Origin: Microcoleus sp. EPA2
GTDB taxonomy: Bacteria; Cyanobacteriota; Cyanobacteriia; Cyanobacteriales; Microcoleaceae
Direction: 5' to 3'
NCBI GenBank assembly: GCA_020882975.1
Contig: JAHRFD010000001.1
Span: forward strand, 494,388-558,387
DNA length: 64,000 nt
The notes beneath the pieces are model-generated. The model made no database searches and had not been told where the DNA came from. It saw only the letters and a program-made list of their open reading frames with translations. Within the stretch, counting starts at the first letter, position 1, and each line of letters opens with the position of its first letter. The position numbers and the translations under genes are program-made. This document shows positions 24,189-32,668 of the stretch, one piece after another.

Positions 24189-24797
24189 ATGAAATCTAAA
24201 TTGATTGCACAAATATTGTTATCTGCACTAGCAGTATCGGGCACTATGGTAACTGCAACAACAGTGCAAGCTGGTCCAGCCACTTTGGTTGCTAACGAAA
24301 CGACAGTATTTCAATGTGTTGGTTCAGGTCGAAACTTAGCAACAATTGCCAAGCGAGGAAATCGTACCACTGACCCGATAATTCTGTGGCGCACCACAGA
24401 ATTTGGTCGCGAGTTTACTCCCAGCCAGCGCTGTCAAGCTGTGTCGAGAAGATTGACACAAGCAGTTGCTAATAATGGCGGAAGCTTAAGTAATTTACTC
24501 TTAACTACAGGTACTGTTAATAGCCTACCCGTTGTTTGTTTCGTGAGCGGACGTGGACGCTGCAACTCTAGCAATACACTATTTACTCTTGACCGCAAAA
24601 ATGCCAGCAATCCTGGTGCCGTGCTCACCCGTTTGGTCAATTTTGCGGAAAACGGTGTTGGTCAAGCCGTAGTTTCCAGAACTCGTCCTACTGATGAACC
24701 GGAACAGCAGTACGTTTCCTTGCAAGATTTAGTCGATCGAGCTTTGAATACAGCCCCAGCGCCTGTGAAAGCCCAACCAAGCAATCGAGGAATCTAA
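24189..24797 (+). CDS. COP23 domain protein, copy 1
   Basis: COP23 (circadian oscillating protein of 23 kDa) was described in the cyanobacterium Cyanothece RF-1 as a membrane-associated protein with rhythmic synthesis; molecular function is unknown. This 202-residue member has a signal peptide (LIAQILLSALAVSGTMVTAT). The family blocks are FQCVGSGRNLATIAKRG, DPIILWRTTEFGREFTP, RCQAVSRRLTQAV, TGTVNSLPVVCFVSGRGRC and NTLFTLDRKNASNP. Four cysteines are shared with the neighbouring paralogue and could form disulfides. AGAGGAG lies seven bases before the ATG. Confidence 0.9.
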   Translation: MKSKLIAQILLSALAVSGTMVTATTVQAGPATLVANETTVFQCVGSGRNLATIAKRGNRTTDPIILWRTTEFGREFTPSQRCQAVSRRLTQAVANNGGSLSNLLLTTGTVNSLPVVCFVSGRGRCNSSNTLFTLDRKNASNPGAVLTRLVNFAENGVGQAVVSRTRPTDEPEQQYVSLQDLVDRALNTAPAPVKAQPSNRGI

Positions 24798-25195
24798 TAC
24801 CATTTCTCTAAAATCGTGCAACAATCTTTGACCCCCCCTAACCCCCCCTTATAAAGGGGAAGGACAAGACTACTGTTGCATTATTTTTTAAAATTGGTAT
24901 AAGTACAGGACTTATGCAGGCACAGGAACAAGCACAAAATTAGCTTCAGAAAGCGAATTTAAGCCTCTGAGACTATAATCCCCGACTTCTCCTTTCCCTG
25001 AAGTCGGGGATTTGTGCTTGGGCTGTGAGGAGTCGAGGATTTAAGGGCGATCGGTGTGGGCCTAAATCAACTAAAATATATCCGGGTGCAAGTACCAACC
25101 AGCAGAATCTAAGATATGTAGGAACACTCAACAGCAGTGTACCTACAAATATGACTTCCTACATAAATCTACCTGCCTCAGATCCAGGAGTTATC
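24798..25195. other. Intergenic region with two palindromic repeats
   Basis: A C/G-run palindrome (CCCCCCTAACCCCCCTTATA then AAAGGGGAAGG, about 24830-24865) and a CCCCGACTTC...GAAGTCGGGG hairpin (about 24981-25010). The frame upstream of the second COP23 start is open but shows no coding character. Confidence 0.6.
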
Positions 25196-25822
25196 ATGAA
25201 ATTAACATTTGTCGCACCTTTATTAGCATCCGCTTTAGTTTTGACCGGTACTGCTGCATTGGCAGGTCAAGGAAAAACTCGGCTTGTCACCAATACTTTA
25301 AATGACACTACAACAACATTTCAATGCGTTACTTCCGGTAGGAATTTTGTGACAATTGCCCGACGGGGAAATGTGACGACAGATCCCATAATTCTGTGGA
25401 AATCTAGGGAATTCGGACCAGAATTTACACCTTGGCAGCGCTGTCAGATTGTTTCCAACAGATTGACCAGAGCAGTTGCGGACAACGGCGGGCGCTTGAC
25501 CAACTTACAGTTAACAACAGGTACGATTAATAACCTCCCTGTGGTTTGTTATGTGAATGGAAGAGGGCGTTGCAATTCTCAAAATATCTTGTTCACCCTG
25601 GATAGCAAAAATGCTAAAAATCCCAGTGAAGTTTTAAGCAGATTAATTAATTTCGCCCAAGATGGCGGTGGACAGGTAACAGTTTTGAGAACCAGAAACC
25701 CAGAACAATTATCTTCCCAGCAGTTTATTCCCTTTGGCGATTTTGTCGATCGCTCTTTTCATTCAACTACAAACAAACCATCTGTTCCCGCCGAAAAACC
25801 AGAGAGCGATCGGGGGATTTAA
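25196..25822 (+). CDS. COP23 domain protein, copy 2
   Basis: This tandem paralogue of the preceding gene has the same blocks: FQCVTSGRNFVTIARRG, DPIILWKSREFGPEFTP, RCQIVSNRLTRAV, TGTINNLPVVCYVNGRGRC and NILFTLDSKNAKNP. Cysteine spacing is the same. The ATG at 25196 is chosen because a typical signal peptide follows (KLTFVAPLLASALVLTGTAA) and AGGAG lies five bases upstream; the 57 codons upstream in frame have no family similarity and contain repeat sequence. The two copies are clearly diverged, so the duplication is not recent. The final IPFGDFVDRSFH region matches the ending of copy 1 in style. Confidence 0.9.
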   Translation: MKLTFVAPLLASALVLTGTAALAGQGKTRLVTNTLNDTTTTFQCVTSGRNFVTIARRGNVTTDPIILWKSREFGPEFTPWQRCQIVSNRLTRAVADNGGRLTNLQLTTGTINNLPVVCYVNGRGRCNSQNILFTLDSKNAKNPSEVLSRLINFAQDGGGQVTVLRTRNPEQLSSQQFIPFGDFVDRSFHSTTNKPSVPAEKPESDRGI

Positions 25823-26243
25823 TATTTAATATCAAATCCGGTAGCATCTGAATAATTCAGATCTCTATTAGACATCTCCCAAAAAGCTTGTCAAGAACAG
25901 GCATCCTGCCTGTTCCAAAATAATTATGGGAGATGTCTATTCTCTCCCTCTGTGTCCTCTGTGTTCTCTGCGGTTAAATCATTCCGATGTAGCCGGAAAC
26001 GATATAATTTGTTGGTAGTAAGGACTTTAGTCATTAAAAGATTCCCAGGAAGAGCCTGGGAATCTGTCATTTATACTGAATTTTAATCACAGTAATTAGT
26101 CATAAAACACTAGCAAAAATTCTATTTTATGCTAAATCTTCCTTCATGCCCTTTGCATCTTCGCGGTTGATTAAATAAATATGATTTGACTAAAAAGCGA
26201 TTAAAATAAAGAAACAAATGCAAACACAGCCATACAGACAACA
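25823..26243. other. Intergenic region with dispersed palindromes
   Basis: It holds AACAGGCATCCTGCCTGTT (about 25897), a CTCTGTGTCCTCTGTG...GCGGTTAAATCATTCC repeat unit (about 25948-25985) and a perfect 10-bp hairpin at 26040-26064. No gene is seen. Confidence 0.6.
26040..26064. terminator. Strong hairpin
   Basis: GATTCCCAGG and CCTGGGAATC pair perfectly around AAGAG. No T-run follows directly, so termination is only likely, not certain. Confidence 0.45.
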
Positions 26244-28016
26244 GTGAATCGAGTTTCTCCCGCCATTGTAATTTTAGGTCAAAACAGCCAGCCGATCGCC
26301 CGAAAAATCGCCACACTTTTCCCCGGTTCACTGATTTACGGTTTGAGCGATCGCACAACCGATGCCGATATCAACATTACCAACTTCGGCGAAACCTTGC
26401 GGGAATTATTTACAACCGAAACCCCAATTATCGGCATCTGCGCCGCCGGAATTCTGATTCGCACCCTCGCCCCACTGCTGTCAGACAAACGCGCCGAACC
26501 CCCTGTCTTAGCCGTAGCCGAAGATGGCAGCACCGTTGTACCATTGTTGGGCGGTTTGCACGGGGTGAATGACTTGGCCAGAGAAATTTCCCAAGCCCTC
26601 GGCGTGCAGCCAGCCATCACCACTACCGGAGATATCCGGTTTCGCACCGCCCTACTCAGTCCTCCCCAGGGCTATAATTTGGCCAATGCAGAGGATGCCA
26701 AAACTTTTATTTCAAATTTGCTCGCCGGGGCGAAAGTACGCATTGAAGGCGCAGCCAACTGGCTCTTGGAGAGTAATTTGCCGATCGACCCCGACGCAAA
26801 ATTGACTATTCAGATCACCGAAAAAGCCATAAAACCAACACCAGATTGTTTGGTTTACCATCCTAAAACAGTGACAGTTGCCCTCACGCAAATATCAAAT
26901 ATTCAGCCAGAAATAGCAATTTTACTTATCCAGCAAGTTTTGGCAAAATCTGGTTTATCCCTAGCTTCAATTGCGGGAATATTTGCCATCAAAAATGACA
27001 TGGGCAGTCCGGCGCTGACAGCGATTTCAGATTATTTTAAAGCCCCCGTCCGTTTCTTCAATCTATCAGAACTGACAGAATTTGACTCGGTTAAATTAAT
27101 AGAATATAACGCAAATTTTGATGTGACGGCGGCACAAATTGCCCTGACAGCCGGCGGTGCCAACAGTCAGTTAGTCGGGTACGATCGCCTCAACCAACTC
27201 AGTTGCGCCATCGCCCTGGCAGCCCAACCCCTTGATGCTGAGGCGATCGGCATTAGTCGCGGCCAACTGGCGATCGTCGGTACTGGGCCAGGCGGCGCGC
27301 CCTGGATGTCCCCGGAAGTTAAGGAAATTCTGCGGGAAGCTACGGATTGGGTAGGTTACAAGTTCTATCTTGATTTGGCGGGAACCCTGCGTCCAGGCCA
27401 GCAACGACACGATTCTGACAACCGCCAAGAGATCGATCGCGCGCGTTTTGCCCTAGATTTAGCAGCATCGGGAAAGTCTGTCGCCGTGGTTTCGTCGGGA
27501 GATCCGGGGATTTTTGCCATGGCGGCGGCGGTGTTTGAGGCGATCGACCTCGATAGCAAACCAGAATGGGATGGTATCGATATCCGTGTCGCACCCGGCA
27601 TTTCTGCCATGCAGGCCGCCGCGGCTGCCATCGGAGCACCTCTGGGACACGATTTTTGCGCGATCTCGCTTTCGGATATTCTCAAGCCTTGGGAGGTGAT
27701 TGAACAGCGAATTGCTGCGGCTGCGGCTGCTGATTTAGTGATTGCATTCTACAATCCCATCTCGAAACAGCGGATTTGGCAATTGTCTAAGGCGATCGAG
27801 ATTTTGTTGCAAAGTCGATCGGCTCAAACCCCCGTCATACTAGGTAGAAACCTCGGCAGAATTGGACAATCCGTGCGCGTTTGTACACTAGGTGAATTCC
27901 AGCCCGAAGACGCGGATATGAGAACTTTGGTAATTATTGGTTCCAGTCAGACTCGGATTATTCCTCGCAAATATGGAGATGTTTGGGTTTACACCCCCAG
28001 ACGATATCAGAAATAA
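26244..28016 (+). CDS. CbiG/CobJ fusion: cobalamin biosynthesis protein
   Basis: This bifunctional B12-pathway enzyme consists of an N-terminal CbiG (cobalt-precorrin-5A hydrolase, about 1-345) fused to precorrin-3B C17-methyltransferase (CobJ/CbiH, about 350-590). CbiG blocks are GICAAGILIRTLAP, VVPLLGGLHGVNDLA and AGIFAIKNDMGSPAL. The methyltransferase part has the SAM loop LAIVGTGPGGAPWMSPE, VGYKFYLDL, SSGDPGIFAMAAAVFE, APGISAMQAAAAAIGAPLGH and FYNPISKQR. The two steps act in ring contraction and C-20 fragment removal during corrin synthesis. The start codon is GTG. Fused forms are common in cyanobacteria. No other cob genes are adjacent, but a cobalt-efflux system lies 14 kb upstream. Confidence 0.93.
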   Translation: MNRVSPAIVILGQNSQPIARKIATLFPGSLIYGLSDRTTDADINITNFGETLRELFTTETPIIGICAAGILIRTLAPLLSDKRAEPPVLAVAEDGSTVVPLLGGLHGVNDLAREISQALGVQPAITTTGDIRFRTALLSPPQGYNLANAEDAKTFISNLLAGAKVRIEGAANWLLESNLPIDPDAKLTIQITEKAIKPTPDCLVYHPKTVTVALTQISNIQPEIAILLIQQVLAKSGLSLASIAGIFAIKNDMGSPALTAISDYFKAPVRFFNLSELTEFDSVKLIEYNANFDVTAAQIALTAGGANSQLVGYDRLNQLSCAIALAAQPLDAEAIGISRGQLAIVGTGPGGAPWMSPEVKEILREATDWVGYKFYLDLAGTLRPGQQRHDSDNRQEIDRARFALDLAASGKSVAVVSSGDPGIFAMAAAVFEAIDLDSKPEWDGIDIRVAPGISAMQAAAAAIGAPLGHDFCAISLSDILKPWEVIEQRIAAAAAADLVIAFYNPISKQRIWQLSKAIEILLQSRSAQTPVILGRNLGRIGQSVRVCTLGEFQPEDADMRTLVIIGSSQTRIIPRKYGDVWVYTPRRYQK

Positions 28017-28176
28017 TCAGCCCTTGAGTGGACGGGGCAGGGCTGTTTCATTCTTTTGTAGGGGCAGCCCCCCGTGGCTGCTCCAATCTCACCAAACACC
28101 TATGGGGGGAAGGCTTCGCGCATTCTATTTTTTACTGAATACGATCGTCAGGGCGATCGGACTTTTTCCCCTCCTT

Positions 28177-29106
28177 TTATTCCGATCGCAGACTTTGAAT
28201 ATCTTCAACACTCAAACCAGTAGTTTGACTGATAGTTTGATTGTCCAGAACATTCAGAAGTTGCCTAGCAATTTCCATAGCTTTTTCTCGCATTCCTAGC
28301 GCGATTCCTTCTTCTCTGCCTTCTTCTCTGCCTTCTTCTCTGCCTTCTTCTCTGCCTTCTTCTCTACCTTGTTCTCGCCCTTGTGCGAGTCCTTCTTCAA
28401 TTCCCTTTCGCAAGATTCCCTGCTGATCCATAATATACCTCTCGCGATCTTCTAAATCTTTCAACTCTTCAGCATTCAAGTTAGTTTCATTAGCAATCGC
28501 AAAAGCTTGTTGTATTTCCGAAACATTTTCCATTGTTGACGGTACTACTTCCAAACTGGGGGCATTTTTCATAAAATAAACCCACTTATCAGTCAAAGTT
28601 TCCAACTCATCCAATTGTTTGTTGAATTTCGGCAATTCAATAAATATCATTTCCATCCCTGGATCTGGATACTCAAATAAACGCTTTTTCTCCTTGAACA
28701 CAAAGTGAGAAATTACTTCTCGGTCATTGTCAAACATTTCAAAATCAGTAATTGTCAAAGCAATTACAGGCTTTAACTTAAAGTAACCTTCACCGCGAAT
28801 CAGTTGAGTTGAGTAAGTTTTCGCAGTATTGTAAACTACCCGTTTCGCAAAAGATTCTACATTTAAAACTTGCATCTCGATAATTACAGTTTCGCCTCCG
28901 GCCAGTCTGGCTTTGACATCCAAGTAAGAGTCTTTGAGATACTGTACTCTCGATGCTAAATACGGGTCAATAATTTCTAAGTCAGTGATGGTGGGATTGC
29001 CATCATAAATCATAGCATTGAGAAAGCTGATTAAGATTGGTTTACTTTGATTGGAGCCGAATATTTTTTTGAAGGCAAAATCAGTTTTGGGGTTAATGAA
29101 TCTCAT
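28177..29106 (-). CDS. Rpn family PD-(D/E)XK nuclease / putative transposase
   Basis: The Rpn/PDDEXK_2 family promotes RecA-independent recombination in E. coli and is abundant in cyanobacteria. This 309-residue protein has the canonical start FINPKTDFAFKKIFG, DSYLDVKARLAGGETVIIEM (catalytic Asp, then Glu-X-X region), RVVYNTAKTYSTQLIRGEGY and the late block MDQQGILRKGIEEGLAQGRE. The C-terminal region contains a tandem array of REEG units encoded by a 12-bp repeat (about 28312-28371). The ATG at 29106 is chosen; a TTG two codons upstream is also in frame. Nuclease motifs look intact. Confidence 0.85.
   Translation of the reverse strand: MRFINPKTDFAFKKIFGSNQSKPILISFLNAMIYDGNPTITDLEIIDPYLASRVQYLKDSYLDVKARLAGGETVIIEMQVLNVESFAKRVVYNTAKTYSTQLIRGEGYFKLKPVIALTITDFEMFDNDREVISHFVFKEKKRLFEYPDPGMEMIFIELPKFNKQLDELETLTDKWVYFMKNAPSLEVVPSTMENVSEIQQAFAIANETNLNAEELKDLEDRERYIMDQQGILRKGIEEGLAQGREQGREEGREEGREEGREEGREEGIALGMREKAMEIARQLLNVLDNQTISQTTGLSVEDIQSLRSE
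28312..28371 (-). repeat. 12-bp tandem repeat coding for REEG units
   Basis: CCTTCTTCTCTG is repeated about five times in the plus-strand reading, giving (REEG)n in the Rpn protein. The copy number probably varies between strains. Confidence 0.8.
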
Positions 29107-29174
29107 GGTCAATCTATGTTAAAGTAGTTTACCTATTATTTTAACCCATTGGAAAAATGGATGGGGCGAGTTAC

Positions 29175-29605
29175 CAAAACTAGATATTTCATGCTCTATC
29201 CAACCTTGAGCCGCTCGATAATGAAGTCCCTCAGCCCTTAGCACTTGCTATATCTTCTATTCTGTCAAATCGTGTTACATTAATTGGCAAGCATGATTTT
29301 GTCTGCCGCATTGATGCCCAGCATACCAAGGATGCAGACGTGACTTTGGATTGGCGCGTCACCGAACCTGATAAACTCGTTCACGTTCCCGACAAGCTAC
29401 CAATGGATTACCTCAACAAACTCCATCAAATGCTTGACGAGTTCGGCTTACATTTTGGTGCATTCGACATCATACGCTCTATTTTATCGAACTCAATCCC
29501 AACGGACAGTGGTATTGGATCGAAATTCTCACTAAAATGCCGATGGTTCGCGCCATGGTGGAACTCATCGAATATTTAGCGCTGCAATATCAACAGGATT
29601 GCTGA
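29175..29605 (+). pseudogene. Broken ATP-grasp ligase (MvdC/MvdD graspetide-maturase type)
   Basis: Conceptual translation gives LEPLDNEVPQPLALAISSIL, then FVCRIDAQHTKDADVTLDWR, then LDEFGLHFGAFDIIR; after a frame change near 29478 it continues LYFIELNPNGQWYWIEILT and ends at TGA 29605. This is the C-terminal half of an ATP-grasp enzyme of the RimK-like/peptide-maturase group, with the metal-binding ELNPNGQW motif. The N-terminal half is missing and the frame is broken, so it is not functional. No precursor peptide gene is seen nearby. Confidence 0.75.
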
Positions 29606-29662
29606 ATTCGATCGGGAATTACAGATTTTATTCGGATTGCTTCGTTCCTCCTATCGGACAAG

Positions 29663-29800
29663 GATTCAACGGGAGCATCCCGATTTTGTAGGGGCGAAGC
29701 ATGACCGCAGATAAGTTATTGGTTAAAAGGAAAGATTTACTACGGTCATGCTTCGCCCCTACCGATATATTTGCAAATTCGGGATGCTCCCGATTCAACG
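29663..29800. mobile_element. MITE-like nested palindrome with 9-bp flanking direct repeats
   Basis: Outer arms CGGGAGCATCCCGA / TCGGGATGCTCCCG (29670-29683, 29779-29792) enclose inner perfect 20-bp arms (29688-29707, 29743-29762; starting GTAGGGGCGAAGC). GATTCAACG is directly repeated at 29663-29671 and 29792-29800 and may be a target-site duplication. The right copy contains the stop codon of the HD-domain gene. Confidence 0.7.
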
Positions 29801-30658
29801 AGCTACAGCCACATCCTCAGATATCACCTGAGAATGCTCCACCCGAAACACATTTGCGCTTAAATTAGCCACAACTTGTTTCCCCTGCTGCGTCAGTTCC
29901 AAATAGCCGATCGCATCCTTGATATACCGATAAACCACATTCCAATAAAACTTAGGATATCCATCCCGCAAATCCCCCGGATTCCTATACCCCAAAACCT
30001 GATTCTGACCAGTTTCCTCAAACTCGTAAAACAGCGCCGCCACTTTTTGTAAATATCGCGGATCGCTCAACTGACCAATTAAATCAGCCGCGCGAACTAA
30101 ACCTGGATAATTGACCGTATCTTGATAATCTTCTGCCACCGGCACCGGGAAACGAGTTAGCTCAATATTACGCTTAACCCGCTCCGCATCAATCAGTTTA
30201 TGACCGCCAAAACGCTCAGAAACAAACATTTTACCGCGATCGACATGATAGGGAGTCAAACTAGCATCCGTCGCCCCCGGAGGCAGTTTTATTTTCCCAT
30301 CGCCTATCCCCGTCGCATACATCCTCAAATCAGTTTGATCGAGACGGCAAACTCCCTTCACATACCCAATATCGTGACATAGCAAAGCGATGTGGAAATG
30401 TAGCCAATCTTCACAGGAAACACCCCCTTCACGAATGTGTTTGCCACGCATAATTTCTTGTCCCACCAAGGTCACTAAAATAGTATGTTCTACATTGTGG
30501 TAAAGAGCATCGCTATTGGCAATATTTTGCAAGGCCATATCAGCTACCCAGCAAATAATCTCTCCATAGTCTGACTTGAAGCCACCGTAAGTGTGGCGGT
30601 ATCCTTCAATCAGCCTATTTACGAAAGCTTTAATTAGTAATTCTGTGGCATTAAACAT
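29795..30658 (-). CDS. Npun_R2479-family HD-domain metalloprotein
   Basis: HD-domain proteins are metal-dependent phosphohydrolases. This 287-residue member has DALYHNVEHTILVTLVGQEI with the first histidines, then FHIALLCHDIGYVKGVC with the HD pair, then YHVDRGKMFVSERFGGH. The family is restricted to cyanobacteria and has no assigned substrate. The ATG at 30658 is preferred over an upstream GTG at 30679 because GGGAAG lies at ribosome-site distance. The stop codon lies inside the direct repeat at the edge of a MITE-like element, so the final residues may have been changed by insertion. It could be monocistronic. Confidence 0.8.
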   Translation of the reverse strand: MFNATELLIKAFVNRLIEGYRHTYGGFKSDYGEIICWVADMALQNIANSDALYHNVEHTILVTLVGQEIMRGKHIREGGVSCEDWLHFHIALLCHDIGYVKGVCRLDQTDLRMYATGIGDGKIKLPPGATDASLTPYHVDRGKMFVSERFGGHKLIDAERVKRNIELTRFPVPVAEDYQDTVNYPGLVRAADLIGQLSDPRYLQKVAALFYEFEETGQNQVLGYRNPGDLRDGYPKFYWNVVYRYIKDAIGYLELTQQGKQVVANLSANVFRVEHSQVISEDVAVAR

Positions 30659-31331
30659 ATTCACTTCCCTGCTCGACACTAGCGGTTTAAATATTTTTAT
30701 TCGACTTGGTTAGAGGCGACTATTTTAGCTTAATTTTTAGCTAGTTTTTCCTCTCGATTCCTGTTCTGAGCGACAAGCATCTACTAATAGATTATCAACG
30801 ACGAAGGCTGAAATTAGCGATCGAACAACTAGCCACTCCAGGCGCGCCCTAAATAATTAGCATCTATAGGCGATCGAGGTGTCAGACCCTTCAATCACCC
30901 CTAAGCCCTGACAATCAACCTATTTCGTTAAATAAAATCCCACATCTCACATCTAACATCCAAAATTATTTGACATCTTCCGCTGCGATCGCCCTATCGT
31001 TAGATATTTCACTCAACAGAACACATTAACAGTATAACTTGGTACAACTACTTAGCTAGGACTCGCGATCGCACATCTATTGAATCTAACTACTATCCCA
31101 CTGCATCCGCAAGCCTAGGGGGAAATAGCTAAATCTTGGCAATGATTTTGAGAAAAAATACTTAGGGTCTAGTTATCACAAACCTCAGTAATTATGACTA
31201 ATAATAACTCTACTTCATCCTCCACTCAATCCGTAGATTTTCAGGTGACGAGCATAAGTCTTTTTTGTGACAGTTCTATTCTCCAGAGGCGATCGGCACA
31301 CCTAATGTTTGTGATTTCAAACCCCAATTAA
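30659..31331. other. Long intergenic region, no gene seen
   Basis: AT-rich with several GCGATCGC and GATCG sites. Neither strand shows a convincing ORF. It must contain the promoter of the HD-domain gene (-) and upstream sequence of the next plus-strand gene. Confidence 0.5.
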
Positions 31332-31374
31332 TGTGATCTGTATCACTACTTTGTTCTATAACAGCATATATAAT
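31332..31374 (+). promoter_or_regulatory. CRP-like site and -10 box, class II arrangement
   Basis: TGTGATCTGTATCACT (31332-31347) matches the CRP consensus TGTGAN6TCACA at nine of ten defined bases. TATAAT lies at 31369-31374. A start about 7 bases after the -10 would place the site centre at about -41.5, the standard class II activator position. A leader of about 110 nt would precede the next gene. Confidence 0.6.
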
Positions 31375-31489
31375 TGTAAAAAATAAGATAACAAATTAAG
31401 TGCATCTTTTCATAATTCCTCTACCCTAAATTTCTCTGCGATACATTATCTCCTCCACTTAATCATCTTCATAATCAAGGTTCTAGGCA

Positions 31490-32302
31490 ATGATTCAAAC
31501 ACCAAATAAATATGCCGACCTTTCTCAGCGCCGACACGCAGATATCCTAGGGCAAATTCCTGTAGAAGTTAAAGATTGGGCCCAAAGCCTCCCTTGGAAC
31601 AAGCGCCGCTATCTATTGTCCCTCTGTTATATCTTGTGCGCCTCCACTCCCGACTTGCAAGCCGAATTTTTAGATGACTACACGGCAGATGGCTTAGTTT
31701 CAAAAATGTTTGAAGACGTAGATACCCTAAATCGAGTCAAAGAGTATCTCATCAGGTTCCGAGTTAAAAAAGAATTAAACGAATCAGATTTAAGAACCTA
31801 CATCAAACAATTTTACATCCACTCTGCTCAACAAGTACGCGGGCAAAATGACCAATATTTAGAATCGGCACTTCGTTTCGTTTTGAGTACAGAAGAACGC
31901 AATAATGTTTTCAACTACATTTTGGGTTTTGAATTTATTAAAATAGTATTTCAAATGAGCTGGTTGCAACACGAACGATTGGCGAGACTACAAAAAAATC
32001 AGTGCCAGTTTATAGAAACCTACATCAAACCCATTCAACACGCACACAAAATTAACGGTATCATTGTCCCAAAGGATGAAAAAATATTTTTTGCGAGGCG
32101 GGTATATTACGTTCAACAGCCGGATATTTCCTACAAAAAACTAATTGAATTAGTAACCGCCACTTTTACCACAGAAATGGTAACTAACTGTGGATTTTCT
32201 ATCAGTCGGCACGCTCAAGCTTTGCACTTTGACTGTGATTATATCTACAACCCAGAGCCGGAAGAAGCAAGATTTCCAACGGAATTGCAATTTATTTATT
32301 GA
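31490..32302 (+). CDS. Unrecognised protein, 270 aa
   Basis: I do not recognise a family. The protein is soluble in appearance, with no signal peptide or membrane helix, and is rich in charged and aromatic residues. Visible blocks are EVKDWAQSLPWNKRRYLLSL, YIKQFYIHSAQQV and a C-terminal acidic tail, YNPEPEEARFPTELQFIY. An N-terminal helix bundle followed by a mixed region is likely. Codon use and HIP1 density match the neighbours, so it is probably a long-resident gene. It is preceded by a CRP-like site at activator position, suggesting control by a cAMP receptor protein. It is followed by an STRR repeat cluster, and gshA lies 366 bp downstream on the same strand. No function proposed. Confidence 0.75.
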   Translation: MIQTPNKYADLSQRRHADILGQIPVEVKDWAQSLPWNKRRYLLSLCYILCASTPDLQAEFLDDYTADGLVSKMFEDVDTLNRVKEYLIRFRVKKELNESDLRTYIKQFYIHSAQQVRGQNDQYLESALRFVLSTEERNNVFNYILGFEFIKIVFQMSWLQHERLARLQKNQCQFIETYIKPIQHAHKINGIIVPKDEKIFFARRVYYVQQPDISYKKLIELVTATFTTEMVTNCGFSISRHAQALHFDCDYIYNPEPEEARFPTELQFIY

Positions 32303-32343
32303 TAATCAACCAAATATAGCCTTTCGAGCTGTCGAGGTACGAG

Positions 32344-32526
32344 CGAGAATTGGTAATGGGTAATTGGTAATTGGTAATGGGTAATAGGTAATAGGTAATT
32401 AATAATGCCCTATACCCTATGCCCCATACTTCGACCCGCTCGCGAAGCCGAAGGACTCAGTACAAGTTACCCATTACCCATTACCCATGCCCCATTACCC
32501 ATTACCCCTTACCCATTACCCATTCT
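32344..32526. repeat. STRR-type heptamer repeats in two opposing arms
   Basis: About eight GGTAATN heptamers (32352-32402) face about nine TTACCCA heptamers (32462-32525). The arms are complementary and could form a long imperfect stem enclosing a CTTCGACCCGCTCGCGAAGC hairpin. Short tandem heptamer repeats (STRR) are a known cyanobacterial feature. Confidence 0.8.
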
Positions 32527-32668
32527 CAAATTTCTGAGTGCAAATCCATAGCACCTAGATTCCCTCAGAACAGATAAAAATGGGCAACTATGCCTTGTGG
32601 AGGATAGTCTGAAATGGCCAATTTTTGGGATAATAAACAGCAGCACTCAACTTAGCTGAGGAACCAAC

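Noticed and set aside
26336-27685. Multiple minus-strand frames across the CbiG-CobJ fusion gene
   Set aside because: They are antisense shadows of a gene with full-length family motifs.
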